DNA of 64,000 nucleotides. Origin: Artemisia argyi (Eukaryota > Streptophyta > Magnoliopsida > Asterales > Asteraceae). The DNA lies in contig CM060693.1 of the NCBI GenBank assembly GCA_030686995.1, forward strand, positions 107,380,228-107,444,227, in the 5' to 3' direction. The notes below the pieces were generated by a model. It was not told the DNA's origin. It worked only from the letters and a program-made list of their open reading frames with translations, and made no database searches. How positions within the stretch are numbered: the first letter of the stretch is position 1; the number at the start of each line of letters is the position of its first letter. Positions 24,539-35,432 of this stretch are shown here, in pieces. Position numbers and translations under genes: made by a program.

Positions 24539-25042
24539 CCTTACTCGAAAAACAGAACTGTCCTTACTCGAAAATTTTTACTAACTTGATAAATTTTACT
24601 AACTTGATAAACTATGCTTAATCGATAAGGTGCTAACTTGATAAACTATGCTTAATCGATGCTTATTCGATAAGGTGCTAACTTGATAAAGTGTGCTTAA
24701 TCAATAAGGTGCTAACTTGATAAACTATGCTTAATCGATAAGGTGCTAACTTGATAAACTGTGCTTAATCGATAAGGCCCTAACTCGATAAGGTGCTTGC
24801 TTACTCGATACAAAATGTTAACTCGATAAAGAAAAACAAATGGAGTATAGTTTTGCCTTAATATTGAAGAATGAGAGCCTTACTCGATAAACGATAAGGT
24901 GTATTAGCTTATTTGCTAATCTAGCTAACTCACCAATATAGTAACTCGATACAACACAACCCCTTACTCAATAAAGCAGCACTGTTACTCAATATGGCTA
25001 AATCAAACTCGATAAAACACTATTCTAACTCGATAAGGACAC
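24539..25042. repeat. Dispersed CTCGATAA motif array (copia-2 leader)
   Basis: Twenty or more copies of TTACTCGATAA, CTAACTTGATAA and CTTAATCGATAAGG within 500 bp, between the 5' LTR/primer site and gag. One 35-40-bp phrase (GGTGCTAACTTGATAAAC with TATGCTTAATCGATAA) is repeated four times in tandem near 24620-24770. It matches the array at 12841-13376. Confidence 0.8.
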
Positions 25043-25128
25043 GATGAAAAGTACCCAGATCCAAAAAAATAGCCTTAAATCCTTTTTTTTTTACCAAATT
25101 TAACCTAAAACAACCTATATTATCCCTT

Positions 25129-25142
25129 GGCGAATGATACCA
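25129..25142 (-). promoter_or_regulatory. Copia-2 primer-binding site
   Basis: Minus-strand TGGTATCATTCGCC, two bases inside the LTR end. The first eight bases match the initiator-Met tRNA primer; the rest diverge from the usual GAGC. Confidence 0.6.
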
Positions 25143-25144
25143 CT

Positions 25145-25476
25145 TGTTAGGTCACTATTTTATAACATAAACCGCATATAAATCTAGAGAGGGAAAGTAA
25201 GTAGAGAGAGAGTGGAAGGAACTCTAATGAATATGAAATAAGAAACTTGTATTGCAAAGAGAAACAACACCCTCCTTGGAGGGTTACATTGCTATTTATA
25301 GTTGAGGCTTAGGGCTTCTCATAACTATGACAATATTACACATCTAGCCCTTGGACCTTTACATAACATGTAAACTTAGCATAAACTATTATAAAACATA
25401 ACATAAATGTAATATATTGCAACCTAATACAAAACTTAATGACCGAAACTTGATTTAACAAAATGTATTCCCAACA
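25145..25476 (-). mobile_element. Copia-2 5' LTR, 332 bp
   Basis: On the minus strand the LTR runs from TGTTGGGAATACATT (25476) to GACCTAACA (25145), with TG...CA ends. A TATA box (minus ACTATAAATAGC, 25291-25302) lies mid-LTR. It abuts copia-1 integrase coding sequence at 25477, interrupting it after the text 'FVLNTK', so copia-2 inserted into copia-1. The possible target repeat on this side is CTTTT (25477-25481). The matching 3' LTR is not found in the window. Confidence 0.8.
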
Positions 25477-26495
25477 CTTTTGTATTAAGGACAAAGCATT
25501 TACTTCCGAATACTCTGCCTATATTTGGTTTTCTACCTCTTAATAACTCATAAGGAGTTTTCCTAATATTCGTCTAATAGAAACCCTATTAAGTATGTAC
25601 GTTGATGTATCTACGGCGTGACACCAAAACTTTTGTGGGATAGATTGTTCATTTAGCATTGTTCTACTCATTTCTTGTAAAGACCTATTTTTCCTTTATA
25701 CTACCCCATTAAATTGAGGAGTACGAAGAGCGGAAAAGTTGTGAGATATTCCATTTAAATCACAATATTTTCCGAATTGTACTTCGTTGTCAAATTCCCT
25801 ACCATGATCTGTCCTAATTGAAACTATTGAGCATCCTAATTTATTTTGAATCATTTTACGAAATTTCTCAAATTTCTCAAATGCTTCGGTTTTATCACTT
25901 AAGAACATAGTCCACGTGTATCGTGAATAATCGTCTACTATAACTAAGGTGTAACGGTTGCCACCGTAGCCCCGCACTGCGGATGGACCAAAAAGATCCA
26001 TATGAAGTAATTCTAAGCACCTAGTAGTGGATACCATATTTTTAGCTTTGTGACTAGCATGTGTTTGTTTACCAATTTTACAAGTGTCACAAAAGTGTTG
26101 ATCATATCTTAGACTAGGCAAGTTTCTAACTAGTTCCTTACTTCCTTAGAGACTAAAGATTGTAATTGTTGCATGTTAGCGTGACTTAATCTCCTATGCC
26201 ACAAAGTGAAGTTTTCATCTATAGTTGCTAAGCATATACTATCTTCCGGTTTGTCTCCTAATTTCATAACATATATACCTCCTTTCCTAATTCCTCTACC
26301 TATGACTTTCTCATCCTTAATTATTTCACTATCTTTATCGGTAAAGGTAACCCTACACTTTATTATCACATATTTGACCTATACTAAGCAAGTTATAAGT
26401 TAGATTATCTACATGTTCAACATTTTCAATAGTTAGAGAGTCTTGAGAGATCGTACATTTGCCTATGATTTTTCCATGACGATCACTACCAAAAA
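25477..26495 (-). pseudogene. Copia-1 integrase region (interrupted)
   Basis: Minus-strand segments read 'IGRGIRKGGIYVMKLGDKPEDSICLATIDENFTLWHRRLSHANMQQL', then 'LRYDQHFCDTCKIGKQTHASHKAKNMVSTTRCLELLHMDLFGPSAV', 'VDDYSRYTWTMFL', 'SIRTDHGREFDNEVQF' and, in broken frame to 25477, 'MSRTMLNEQSIPQKFWCHAVDTSTYILNRV'. This is a copia integrase with zinc domain and catalytic aspartates. At 26130 a stop and frameshift occur. The sequence ends abruptly at the copia-2 LTR; the rest of copia-1 (RT, RNase H, 3' LTR) is not in the window. Confidence 0.88.
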
Positions 26496-28513
26496 CAACG
26501 TTACCTCCGTTTTTTTTGGGTAAAAGGTCAACGACCCGGTAAATATATTATCCAAAAAACATTTAAGTACAAATGGAATGTGGCTGAAATACCACACTAA
26601 CCTCAAGCACAGGCGCTTGATAAACAAGTGTTTATGACACGCCATAAACACAAACCAAACCTAGCTAATTACAAAGTATCAAACTAGGTATAATAACAAG
26701 ACAAACATGAGATGCGAGCATCCCACATCCACCCAGCAGCACGAAACGTTGAAGTACATAGGATGAGGGTGAAATCCCTCACCTCAGTTGACATCCAATA
26801 AGAATCAGTTCACAAATTCCACACATCGGTTGGTGGGGGGACTCTAAAACCACGGATAGAGCAGCAAGCATGCTCCAAAGGTGTGTGTTTAGATGCAGAA
26901 CCGAATACCCATTAAGAACACAGAAAGAGTTTTTTGAATAAGAAACCTTGAAAACTTAACTTACAATACGATCTTCCATGTGAACAAATCCACATAGAGC
27001 GAACCAGTAACCATCATGCCATGATCCGAGAGAAACACACGAATCCAGCAACCTCCACTAAACTTCCATATGTAGCAAAGATCCATAACAAACCCTTGTC
27101 CAACACGAATATGAGACATAGACAACCACTATGACAAGTTAAGTAAACCATAAGCAGCAACATCAAAAAGGATATGAATGCAAACCATGGTAACCACACC
27201 TGCCATAGACTAACCACAAGCCCCATTTAACACGTCTGAATACATACATAAGCAATTACGAACCAAACTTGTGAACAAACTGGACTTGTACATACCATAG
27301 GGTTAAACCCTAACTTCCAAAGGTGATTGTTGGAGATTATGAATAAGAAGCAATAGAGGAGTAACAGACCCATAAATCTCCATACGCTCCTAGGTAATCA
27401 TGAATGCTTGCAGGATCAAGTCGCACCAAACGATCAATAGAGTTTTTGAACAAGAACTCTGAAAACTTAACTACCATAACATACAGCACATCAATCAGTA
27501 ACAATACACATATGTCCTTTAATGATGAACCGTGTTAAATACCAATATCCCCACATAACATCCAGCATTATCGATCAATAGCAGCTAGATAACACGTAAA
27601 AGATCAAGTATATGACTGCAATATCACGCATATGCACTAAACGAGGGTGTAACAACCCAAACATACCAATATTCAGTCGATCGTCAAATGCAAACCACCC
27701 CATGACAGCAGTAGTTCATCAACGATCAACCACAAAACCACAATGGTCCAAACTCAGACCGATTATATAAATATATAACGACCAGGTCTGAGAATATCTT
27801 GAACATCCATTGACATGACTTACACTCTCTCCAAAACCCACAAATCCATACTAACATCTTATTCAGAACAAGCAGTTAACGAACCAAACCCTAATACGGG
27901 TTACATTCAGACGAGACACAGCGAGTAGAGAATAAACACGAAACCCTAAAATTAGGGTTTCATGCAATCGTTAAAGCACCAGCGAAAAATCCAGATCTGA
28001 TAAAATAAACCACAAGGGTATTGATAACGAACAGATCCAGAGGAAGAACCCACAATCATACCCAGTAAGCAACCGTTTTAATACCATAAAGATAATTAAA
28101 ACCGACTTAGGACATGTACCAGCATACGATCATAAAAAGTAAAACCCTAAAAACGATCACAAAAGTAATCGTTTAGGGTTCATGAAATCATCCCTTTATA
28201 TGTAATATCAGTAAAACCGACATATGATAAAGAATAATAGGGACGATTTAAAAAATCAAAACCCTAAATAGCGGATCATAACATTCAATCGATTAGGGTT
28301 ATGGCCACATGATAGGGACGATTTCTGAAACACCACTACCCAGAAGTTAACGAACCAACTAAACCGATTGCATATCACTCAATAAAGAATGATAGAGAGG
28401 CGGAATAGTGGTTATTATTTGGCCGGAACAGTAGGGATAGGGCGGCCGGAAATCTCCCCTAGGGAGAGAGAAAAATAGGGTTTCTTTTTTCTCAAGGTCA
28501 ACGTTACCTCCGT
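26496..28513 (-). mobile_element. Retroposon E3 (non-coding, LINE-like), 1.99 kb
   Basis: The body is 26511-28498, flanked by the exact 15-bp repeat CAACGTTACCTCCGT (26496-26510 and 28499-28513). It lies within copia-1, just after the protease DSG motif. In sense (minus) direction the 5' end is pyrimidine-rich, then GATTTCCGGCCGCCC as in E1; the 3' end is CTTTTACCCAAAAAAAA. A 9-bp hairpin GTGTTTATG / CATAAACAC is at 26628-26651. A second, internal copy of the family's 3' block (GGTGAGGG...CCCTCATC, ending GTACTTCAACGTTT) lies near 26750-26790, so the 3' end appears doubled. No reading frame is shared with other copies. Confidence 0.85.
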
Positions 28514-28603
28514 CATGTGTCTTGAGCATCCACTATCCTTTATTCATTCATCAGGCTCCAAATCTACTCCTAGACATACTTCATTAGGTGCTTGAGCTAC
28601 GAA
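28514..28603 (-). pseudogene. Copia-1 protease start
   Basis: Broken minus-strand translation: 'QAPNEVCLGVDLEPDE', a stop, then 'DSGCSRHMT', the copia aspartic protease signature. Across E3 the reading resumes at the family's 'GNVVFGSDRHGKIIGK' text, so about a dozen residues that usually follow 'HMTG' are missing. The zinc-knuckle segment normally upstream is also absent. Confidence 0.7.
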
Positions 28604-29288
28604 CTATTTGTGCTTCATCGTTTCGTCTTCGTCACTAGGTTTTCTTCTTCGGGTGGTTTTTCTTTTATCTTGTGCTTTTAGTCGCTTTTTAATAGTATTC
28701 TTGAATTCTTTAACGACCTTTGCATATTCTTCATCTTCACTTTCAGAACTATAATCGTTATCGTCACTAAGTTCCTTTTCGATCATTAACTTTATACACC
28801 TTTCTTGTTTGCTCTTGATATGACTCATGGAGTTTTCGCCATCATTACTTTCACACAAAAAATTTGAACTAGTAGCACTTGTACTCATTTCAACTAAATA
28901 CTTATCTACTATACTTTCATTTTCAACTATTTTGTATACAAAATTTTCTTTGGCTTGACATTTCTCTTGATGAAAATTTAAAAGACTTTTCCACATATCA
29001 TTTGCCGTTTGAAAAAAAAAATATTCTTTCATATTCAATTCTTGGTAAAGCTTTGTATATAATCATTTTAGCTATATTATTTTTATCAAGCAATATTTTG
29101 AAACAATTATCTTGTTTTTCAAAAATGGTTTTTGTTGGTTGAAAATCACTAATTGAAATGACATGCCAAAGATCATAATCTATTAACTTCACATAACTTT
29201 CGAATCGATTTTTCCATTCAAGAAAACTTTTTTCAAAATATAGTGGTTTAAATGTCATGTTCCCTTCTAAATATTTTTCTGATTCCAT
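28604..29288 (-). pseudogene. Copia-1 gag remnant
   Basis: Two overlapping minus-strand frames: 'FEKSFLEWKNRFESYVKLIDYDLWHVI' (29288-28998) and 'TANDMWKSLLNFHQEK', followed by an acidic 'DDNDYSSESEDEEYAKVVKEFKN' segment (29038-28604). This is a copia gag with a large internal deletion: the usual middle of the UBN2 domain and the zinc knuckle are missing. It begins just after the primer site, as gag should. Confidence 0.75.
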
Positions 29289-29342
29289 AGATCGATTTCA
29301 AGTTTTAAAATACAATTTATTTTAAAAATCCTGTTTAACGTA

Positions 29343-29354
29343 GCTCTGATGCCA
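29343..29354 (-). promoter_or_regulatory. Copia-1 primer-binding site
   Basis: Minus-strand TGGCATCAGAGC, two bases inside the LTR end. It is the initiator-Met type with one change. Confidence 0.85.
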
Positions 29355-29356
29355 AT

Positions 29357-31004
29357 TGTGGAAAACTAGAAGGCGGGGGGGGGGGGGGGGGGGGGGTTGA
29401 AAAGTTTACGTCATTTTTAAATTTACAAAAACTTTGTTTACAAAATCTTCAAATCAAGTTTTATGTGAGATCAATATTTAAATACTTATGTATACTAATA
29501 TCTACGAAAGTAAATGATAACAATGTAGATAAGTAATTAAAGAGATAGAGATGGAAAGATCGCACCACAAGACAAAGGATTTATAGTGGTTCGGCTACGA
29601 AGCTCCTCTTCGCCCTACTCCACTCCCCGAGCACCTAACTCGTTAGTTTTCTTCACTATGTCAACAAGCTCCCTTATGGCGGAGAAAACCTTACACAACT
29701 TTCGCTTACACCAATTAACGACACTAAGCTAGATGTCGAGTCCTAATAGTAGCTAGAACCAATCTCACACCACTAATCACTACACACCTTCTTCACAACT
29801 TATACACACCACTACTACTACACAACTTCACACAACTTCACTACTTCTTCTTCACAACACTACTACTTCTTCACTACTTCTATTCACAACTTCTTTTCAC
29901 TACTAACACACCTAAATCTACCTATAACAAAACCTCTACACCTTTACAAATAATTTACACAACTATAAGCAATATTCACAAATCTACAATACTTCTTAAC
30001 TAGATGTTGAAGGAGTATTCTTCTCTTTCACTTTGAATGGTGAGGGATTGAATCACTTGAAACAAGAACATATAATCTTATGATCAAATGATTTAAAAGG
30101 ATGTTTTGAGAGGATTTGGACAGAAAGTTTTAGTGCAAAAGGTGAGAAAAAAAAATGCAGGATTGAACTAGTATTTATAGGCAAAAGATCCTGGTCACAG
30201 GAGCGTGCCGGCCCCCTTAAATGGTGGCCGACCCCTTATAATTAAGGGGACGACCCTCTTGTAACGACCAGATCTTTTGTCTTTTTCTGGGAAAAGTTTA
30301 TTTGGTGAAAATTTAACTGATTTTGGTTAAAAATTTGAATTCATATATTTATTATGAATTAAACATTTTCCTTTAATTGCCAAAAGTGTTTTTCTAAATA
30401 TATAAAATGTTTATATCATTTTATAAACTTTGTAATGATTAAATAAACTTTCCTTTGATCATAAAATATATTAGGTAATTGTTTATTCATACCTTAAGTG
30501 ATTTAGTTGGATGGAATGATATTTTGTAATTAAATACTTGTTTACGTAATGATTTTACGTTTAATGATTTAACATTTTGTGATCGTCAAAACGTAGAGTA
30601 TCGAGAAATATTAATAACGTGTTTACGCATTATTTATATCAACAGAAAGAATGGTCGTGACATGTATTAGAGAAACTTATGAAAGTTCAAATTATATTTA
30701 TTTTATTACACTTATGTTTAATACATATAATGTACACTAAATACATTATATATAATTTAGTTAAAGTATATTACATAACAATGTTTAGCTTATCATATAA
30801 CATATAGTTTTAGGTTTTCATTAATTATTACAAACTAAGGTTAAGAATCAAATTAAATAGAAAATGTGAAATCAGAATTTTAGGGAAAAATCACAATTCT
30901 CAATAAGATGTTATTCTAAACTTTTGGGTGTGATAATTTCTAATTAGGAGTCAAATGTCGGGTCAATCATCGTTGACTAACCTGATTTGGTGAGGGTTCT
31001 CACA
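29357..31004 (-). mobile_element. Copia-1 5' LTR, 1.65 kb
   Basis: On the minus strand it runs from TGTGAGAACCCTCACC (31004) to GTTTTCCACA (29357), TG...CA, next to the primer site. A TATA box (minus CTATAAATAC) lies at 30171-30180. It contains a poly-G run (29376-29396). The flank at 31005-31009 (GACAC) would be the target duplication, but its partner is outside the visible part. It interrupts a third copia gag. Confidence 0.75.
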
Positions 31005-31039
31005 GACACCCCTAATTGGGAGAAAGTGAGGAATGAGAG

Positions 31040-31985
31040 GTTTTGAAAGGATATGAGGGTGTAGATGTTTTGTTAGAAGGACACCCTTTTTGAAAATATC
31101 CTGGCTTGTTACATCTGTAACAAGTTTCTTGAGACTTGTCACTTGACCCCTTCGATGATCCTACTCTTCCTGATCTTTTGTAGAATCTACGCTAATTTGC
31201 TAAGAGTGCCATGTGCTCAAACTCAGCAGTTAGATTAGAGAAAAAATTGTGACTGCTTCATGTATCTTCTTCAACATCCAAATCACTATCAGGGTATAGG
31301 AACTAGAAACAAAGCATTTTATACAGAGGTTTGAACAATGCTCTAGATGTTATCAGGTTCATATATATTTGATTAATGAGCTCTTCCTTATAGTTATACT
31401 TTCCAAAACGTTTAGCCAGGCTATCGTTATTGATAGAGTTATTTTCTCTCCGAGTGATTCAGACTCAGCCACTTCCTAGGTAACCTATTTACAAATTGGG
31501 CATTGACCTCTGCTTGAGGGATTTCAACGCCTTTATCAGAGAGGTTGACTGTGAAAGCGATGAAGACTCGATGCTTGTGTACAACCTCCACTTTTTTCTC
31601 TTCATTGGTATTCAATAGGATTTTCAACCTTGTATAGGTTTGAGCGACTTTTTCACCTTTGATAGCTTAAAACTATTGAATTTTAACCTTAAGGCAGCAA
31701 TTTTGGTATCTCTGGTTTCAGAGGGTCCTTAATTTCCTGAATTAGGTCATCACACATTTCTTTTGCTGTTTTACATCTGACAACAGATTTCATTGTGTCT
31801 CTAGGGAGTGCATCTAAAAAAGTGTAAGTGACATTGTGAAGGTTAATACATAGGTTACAAGTCTTGTTTGGGCGGGATTTGTAACTGAATGGATTGACAA
31901 TGCCTTTGCCTTGTGGACTATTCTCAAAGACCAAGAACTTAGACTCTCTCTTAAAAGTTTTCATATTATATAAAACGTGTACCAA
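31040..31985 (-). pseudogene. Copia-3 gag remnant
   Basis: Minus-strand segments read 'CKTAKEMCDDLIQE' (31985-31689), 'AEVNAQFVNRLPRKWLSL' (31627-31439), and 'KRSGRVGSSKGSSDKSQETCYRCNKPGYFQKGCPSNK' near 31081-31170. The last is a copia zinc knuckle in which the zinc-binding His is Tyr (C-X2-C-X4-Y-X4-C, 31081-31122). Many stops. The copia-1 LTR cut this gene just downstream of the knuckle. Confidence 0.75.
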
Positions 31986-32274
31986 CTATTTTCATAGTTG
32001 ACCCGTTTTCTCTCATGCATTTCAGGTGATCGTCAATAAGTATTTTCATAAAGGCCATTAGAAGTCTTCACATGTCATCACTGTTGTCGTCATATTACAA
32101 GATTTTATCGTTTAGAAAACTAAGTTTTATGTTTTATTGTCGTTGTTGGCTATAAAAACAAAGTTGTAATAATGTACTCTTTCTTTTAATCTTAAATGAT
32201 GGTATGTTCTATTCTCTTATGCTTGTGTTCCTTTCAAATTACACCTCGTTTTTTCACTTTAGCGGGGTGTGACA
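31986..32274 (+). mobile_element. LTR fragment ending GGGGTGTGACA
   Basis: Contains CATTTCAGGTGATC and ends TTTAGCGGGGTGTGACA at 32274, like the gypsy LTR ends at 3483 (minus) and 9017. The start is not visible. Probably a truncated gypsy LTR. Confidence 0.45.
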
Positions 32275-32613
32275 TGAAGTTTATCCCCCGGTTAAAGAAG
32301 CTTGTTTAGTGCTTAAAAACTCTTGAGTTGAGTACTCGGGGAGTGGAGTAGGGTAAAGAAGGTGTCTTTGTAGCTGAAGGTTTCACATATAATCAATCTA
32401 AAAGTCTTTCTCTAATTACTTTATTGTGTTTGTCTCTTTTCTTGCTTACTTGTATTGTCCATATCTTATCATCCAAAGATTTCACATATAATTATTCCAA
32501 AAGTTTTTTATAAACTAAATTTAAATCGGTAAAAACTATTTAACCTCATTCTGCTTTTTATACAATCTCTAAAATTCAATCTATCAAACCAAAAGTGTCT
32601 ACAGTCTCTTGGA
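32275..32613 (+). mobile_element. Fragment of copia-1-type LTR, plus orientation
   Basis: The text ACTCGGGGAGTGGAGTAGGG near 32334 is the reverse complement of sequence in the copia-1 LTR near 29620. No boundaries are clear. The Harbinger array begins right after it. Confidence 0.45.
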
Positions 32614-32904
32614 GGGCAGGGAGTAATAACGCGAATCAGGCGTTATAGCCAATGTGGCACGTTTCTAACGTCATTGGCACGTTATCACCATTTCCTTGTT
32701 GCTTGCGTTGCTGCTGTGTTTCCAATACGTTGTGATAGTAATGCGCGTTACTAAAGAGCAAAGGTATAAAAAAAATTACACATCCCCCCTCCAACAACAA
32801 CAACGGCTATATTTGAATTCGAAAAAAGAAAAAAAAAACACTGCAGTTCCCAATGGCTAGAAAATAAAGTTTAGCAATTTTTTTTAAACCTTATATATAA
32901 ATTG

Positions 32905-33161
32905 TGTAACACCCCGCCTTATAGACCACAATATTGTCCGCTTTGCCCGAAGGCTCACGGCTTTGCTTTTGTGGCCCTCATGTGAAGACTTCCCGGCAGG
33001 TCACCCAAGCCAGTACTACTCTCACATGAGCACGCTTAACCGTATGGCCGATTAACCGTTCCACCACAAAACGCGTTGTGTCATATAAGGCGAATGTTAA
33101 CATATATGTCCCAGCATCACTCCAAGTCACAGCCAATGTGGGATTTGCCTGGGGTATTACA
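32905..33161 (-). mobile_element. Cassandra-type solo LTR with 5S rRNA-like domain
   Basis: On the minus strand it runs TGTAATACCCCAGG ... GGGGTGTTACA (257 bp). Its middle contains 5S rRNA-like text including the internal Pol III promoter: GTTAAGCGTGCTC (box A region), GAGAGTAGTACT, and TGGGTGACCTGCCGGGAAGTC (boxes IE and C, split here). Cassandra elements are plant TRIMs whose LTRs carry such a 5S-derived promoter. The flanks are AATTG and AATTA, a near match to a 5-bp target duplication. No internal domain or second LTR is present, so it is a solo LTR. The interruption is absent from copies 2 and 3, which show the empty site. Confidence 0.85.
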
Positions 33162-33231
33162 AATTAGGTATTCCAACCCTTTTACAAACACAAAATAAAA
33201 CCATCTTATATCCAAAAAAAATTATTTTGCA

Positions 33232-35108
33232 ATGGATCCACATCCAACTTATGCCGCACATGTAAACGTTGCCGATATCGAAGATGAAACCGATGTTTTT
33301 GCAATTATGGCCGCCTATGAGTACCAACGAATACAAGAAGAAGAAGCCGAATCATCTTTCCGGTTAACCCGTAACCCAATTCACCGTGAGCGTGAGGTTG
33401 CAGAAGAGCGTTTGAAGGCCAACTATTTTAATGAACATTGTAAGTATCCAGATAGAGACTTTCATCATAGATTTCGTATGAGCCAGAAACTATTTCTAGA
33501 CATAGTTTCTGGTATTGAATCATATACTGCCGATCCTAATCCTGCTCATTTTGCATACTTTAGCCAAGAACCCGATTGTACAGGTCGAATGGGTATTAGT
33601 GTTCTCATGAAATGCACTATGGCCATTCGCCAATTGGCATACGGCAACTCACCGGAAGCGTTCGATGAGTATTTGCAAATGAGTGCAAGTACAGGACGTG
33701 ATTTTCTGGATAATTTCAATATGTGCGTTATTGATTTGTTTAAACCTGAGTTTTTAAGAAAACCAAATGTTCATGACATTCAAAACCTATATGCAAAACA
33801 TGAGAAGGAACATGGTTTTCCTGGAATGCTTGGTAGCATCGACTGTATGCATTGGCAATGGAAAAATTGTCCGGTGTCATGGCAAGGGCAATATGTTAGT
33901 GGTCATAAAAAAATACCCCACTATAGTGCTTGAAGTTGTTGCATCGCATGATTTGTGGATTTTGCATGCTTTTTTTTGGTATAGCGGGAGCGAATAATGA
34001 CATCAATGTTTTTGATAATTCGCCATTGTTCGATGACCTACTTAAGGATGAAGCCCCTGTAGCTCTGTTTGCTGTAAATGGAGTTGTGTTTGATAAGGGT
34101 TATTACTTAGCCGATACAATATACCCACAATGGGCTACTTTCGTCAAATCGTTCACAACAGCTTCAGACGAGAAGCACGGTTTCTTTAAAAAGCGACAAG
34201 AAAGTGCAAGAATGTCTAGCCCTATTTTCGTCTACAACTGATCAAGATACATTGCTTTTCATTCTTAGCTTGAGTTTCCTGCTCTTTTGAAACTTATAGT
34301 AGTTGCGGTATTGGATCGAGTTGTAGTGTTGGTTTGGTCCTGATTGGATCAATGAAGATCGGTGTAGTTGGTGGATCTATTGTGTGGATTGGCGCGTGTC
34401 TATTCTACCATGGTTTCGGCTGCATCGTTGAAGGTCATGAACTTCTATGACGACATGGGAAGATTCAAGTTTTTACTTGATGTTTTTATTTGTAAATCTT
34501 ATAGTCGTTGTAGTTTTATGTTCATGTATTTGTTATAAGAATGGTTTGTCATTCTTATATTAGAGTATTTGGTGGTCAGTTGCACATGTTGTGCATGTTT
34601 GTTTTAAGAATGGTATGTCATTCTTAGATAGGTGTCTTGTAAGTGTCCGAAGGGACTGGGGGCGAGGGAAATCACCCTCGTCATTTTGTACTTCAACGTT
34701 TTTTGGATAATAAATTTTGCCAGGGTGTATTAACCCTTTTACCCAAAAAAGACAAGAAAGTGCAAGAAAAGATGTGAACGTGCTTTCGATATTCTCCAAG
34801 GACGATGGGGAATAATACAACAACCAGCACGAGCTTACAAGGTTTCCAAGATTTGTAGAATCATGTATTCTTGCATCATACTGTATAACATGATTTTAAA
34901 AGACCAAAAGTTTGCTCTAAGTGAGTACATAGAATTGTTTAGGAATCCGGCTAGACAAATGCAAGACAGATGGATTGACAGATGTGACGTGCGTCGTCGA
35001 AGGAATAAGGAATTACGTGACTAAGATGTTCACCTTAATCTCCAACAGCAACTTATAGAGAATATTTGGCGTGAACGTGAGGAGTTTATGGAAGTAGATG
35101 ACGACTAG
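33232..35108 (+). pseudogene. Harbinger transposase, copy 1 (frameshift, split by E4)
   Basis: The product is a DDE transposase of the plant transposon/ALP1-like type. From the ATG at 33232: 'MDPHPTYAAHVNVADIEDETDVF', 'FRLTRNPIHREREVAEERL', 'FHHRFRMSQKLFLDIVSGI', and 'GSIDCMHWQWKNCPVSWQGQYVSGHKK' with the first catalytic Asp. One extra A in the run near 33906-33912 shifts the frame. The remainder reads 'NDINVFDNSPLFDDLL' (second Asp) and 'GVVFDKGYYLADTIYPQW'. E4 then splits the gene at 34212; the tail resumes at 34769 and ends at the TAG at 35106. A stop near 35022 (TAA in 'RD*D') adds a second lesion. Confidence 0.88.
34195..34768 (+). mobile_element. Retroposon E4, 5'-truncated, 538 bp
   Basis: The body is 34213-34750, flanked by the exact 18-bp repeat GACAAGAAAGTGCAAGAA (34195-34212 and 34751-34768) inside the transposase gene. 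The 3' end is TTTTACCCAAAAAA. It has only the 3' part of the family: CTATGACGAC segment, a perfect 10-bp hairpin TATAAGAATG/CATTCTTATA (34534-34559, loop GTTTGT), a second smaller one (34605-34626), the GTCC...GGAC pair and GGCGAGGG-AAATCA-CCCTCGTC. Truncation at the 5' end with a full 3' end is typical of target-primed reverse transcription. Confidence 0.9.
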
Positions 35109-35432
35109 TTTTAGTTATTTACTTATCGTATTTTTCATTTCGTATTTTATTTCGTAATTTCTTTTATGTCGTTTTGTTTAATGTGATGTTTTTTATTTCG
35201 TATTGTAATGTTTAATTTTATAAATGAAGTGTTTGAATGTTTAATGAATGAAATTGTTGAAGGTAGAATTTGTAAATTGTTATTTTAAAAAAATGTGGGT
35301 CCCTGAAAGTGGTGTTATTGGGTGTTGGGGTTTCTTGATATTTTTGGTGCTATGTTATTTGGTGTTAAAATGAGGTGGCACTGACATGGCAGTGGTGTTG
35401 GTGTTATTTCGTGTTACCACTCCCTGCTCTCT

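Larger units (their letters stand above)
32614..35429 (+). mobile_element. PIF/Harbinger-type transposon copy 1
   Basis: The left terminal inverted repeat is GGGCAGGGAGTAATAAC (32614-32630). The right end is GTTACCACTCCCTGCTC (35413-35429), its imperfect complement. It carries one transposase gene and two nested insertions: a Cassandra solo LTR (32905-33161) and retroposon E4 (34213-34750). The next copy begins after three bases (TCT). No second, Myb-like frame, which autonomous PIF/Harbinger elements usually carry, is visible. Confidence 0.8.

Noticed and set aside
24539..25042. CRISPR-like array
   Set aside because: Repeats are short, degenerate and irregularly spaced within a copia leader in a plant genome; not a CRISPR array.
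6472..29396. Poly-C (6472-6494) and poly-G (29376-29396) runs as functional elements
   Set aside because: Both are within LTRs and no structure accompanies them; homopolymer slippage or assembly artefact is as likely.
32905..33161. 5S rRNA gene
   Set aside because: The 5S-like text is partial and bounded by LTR ends TGTAATACCCC...GGGGTGTTACA; it is a Cassandra LTR.
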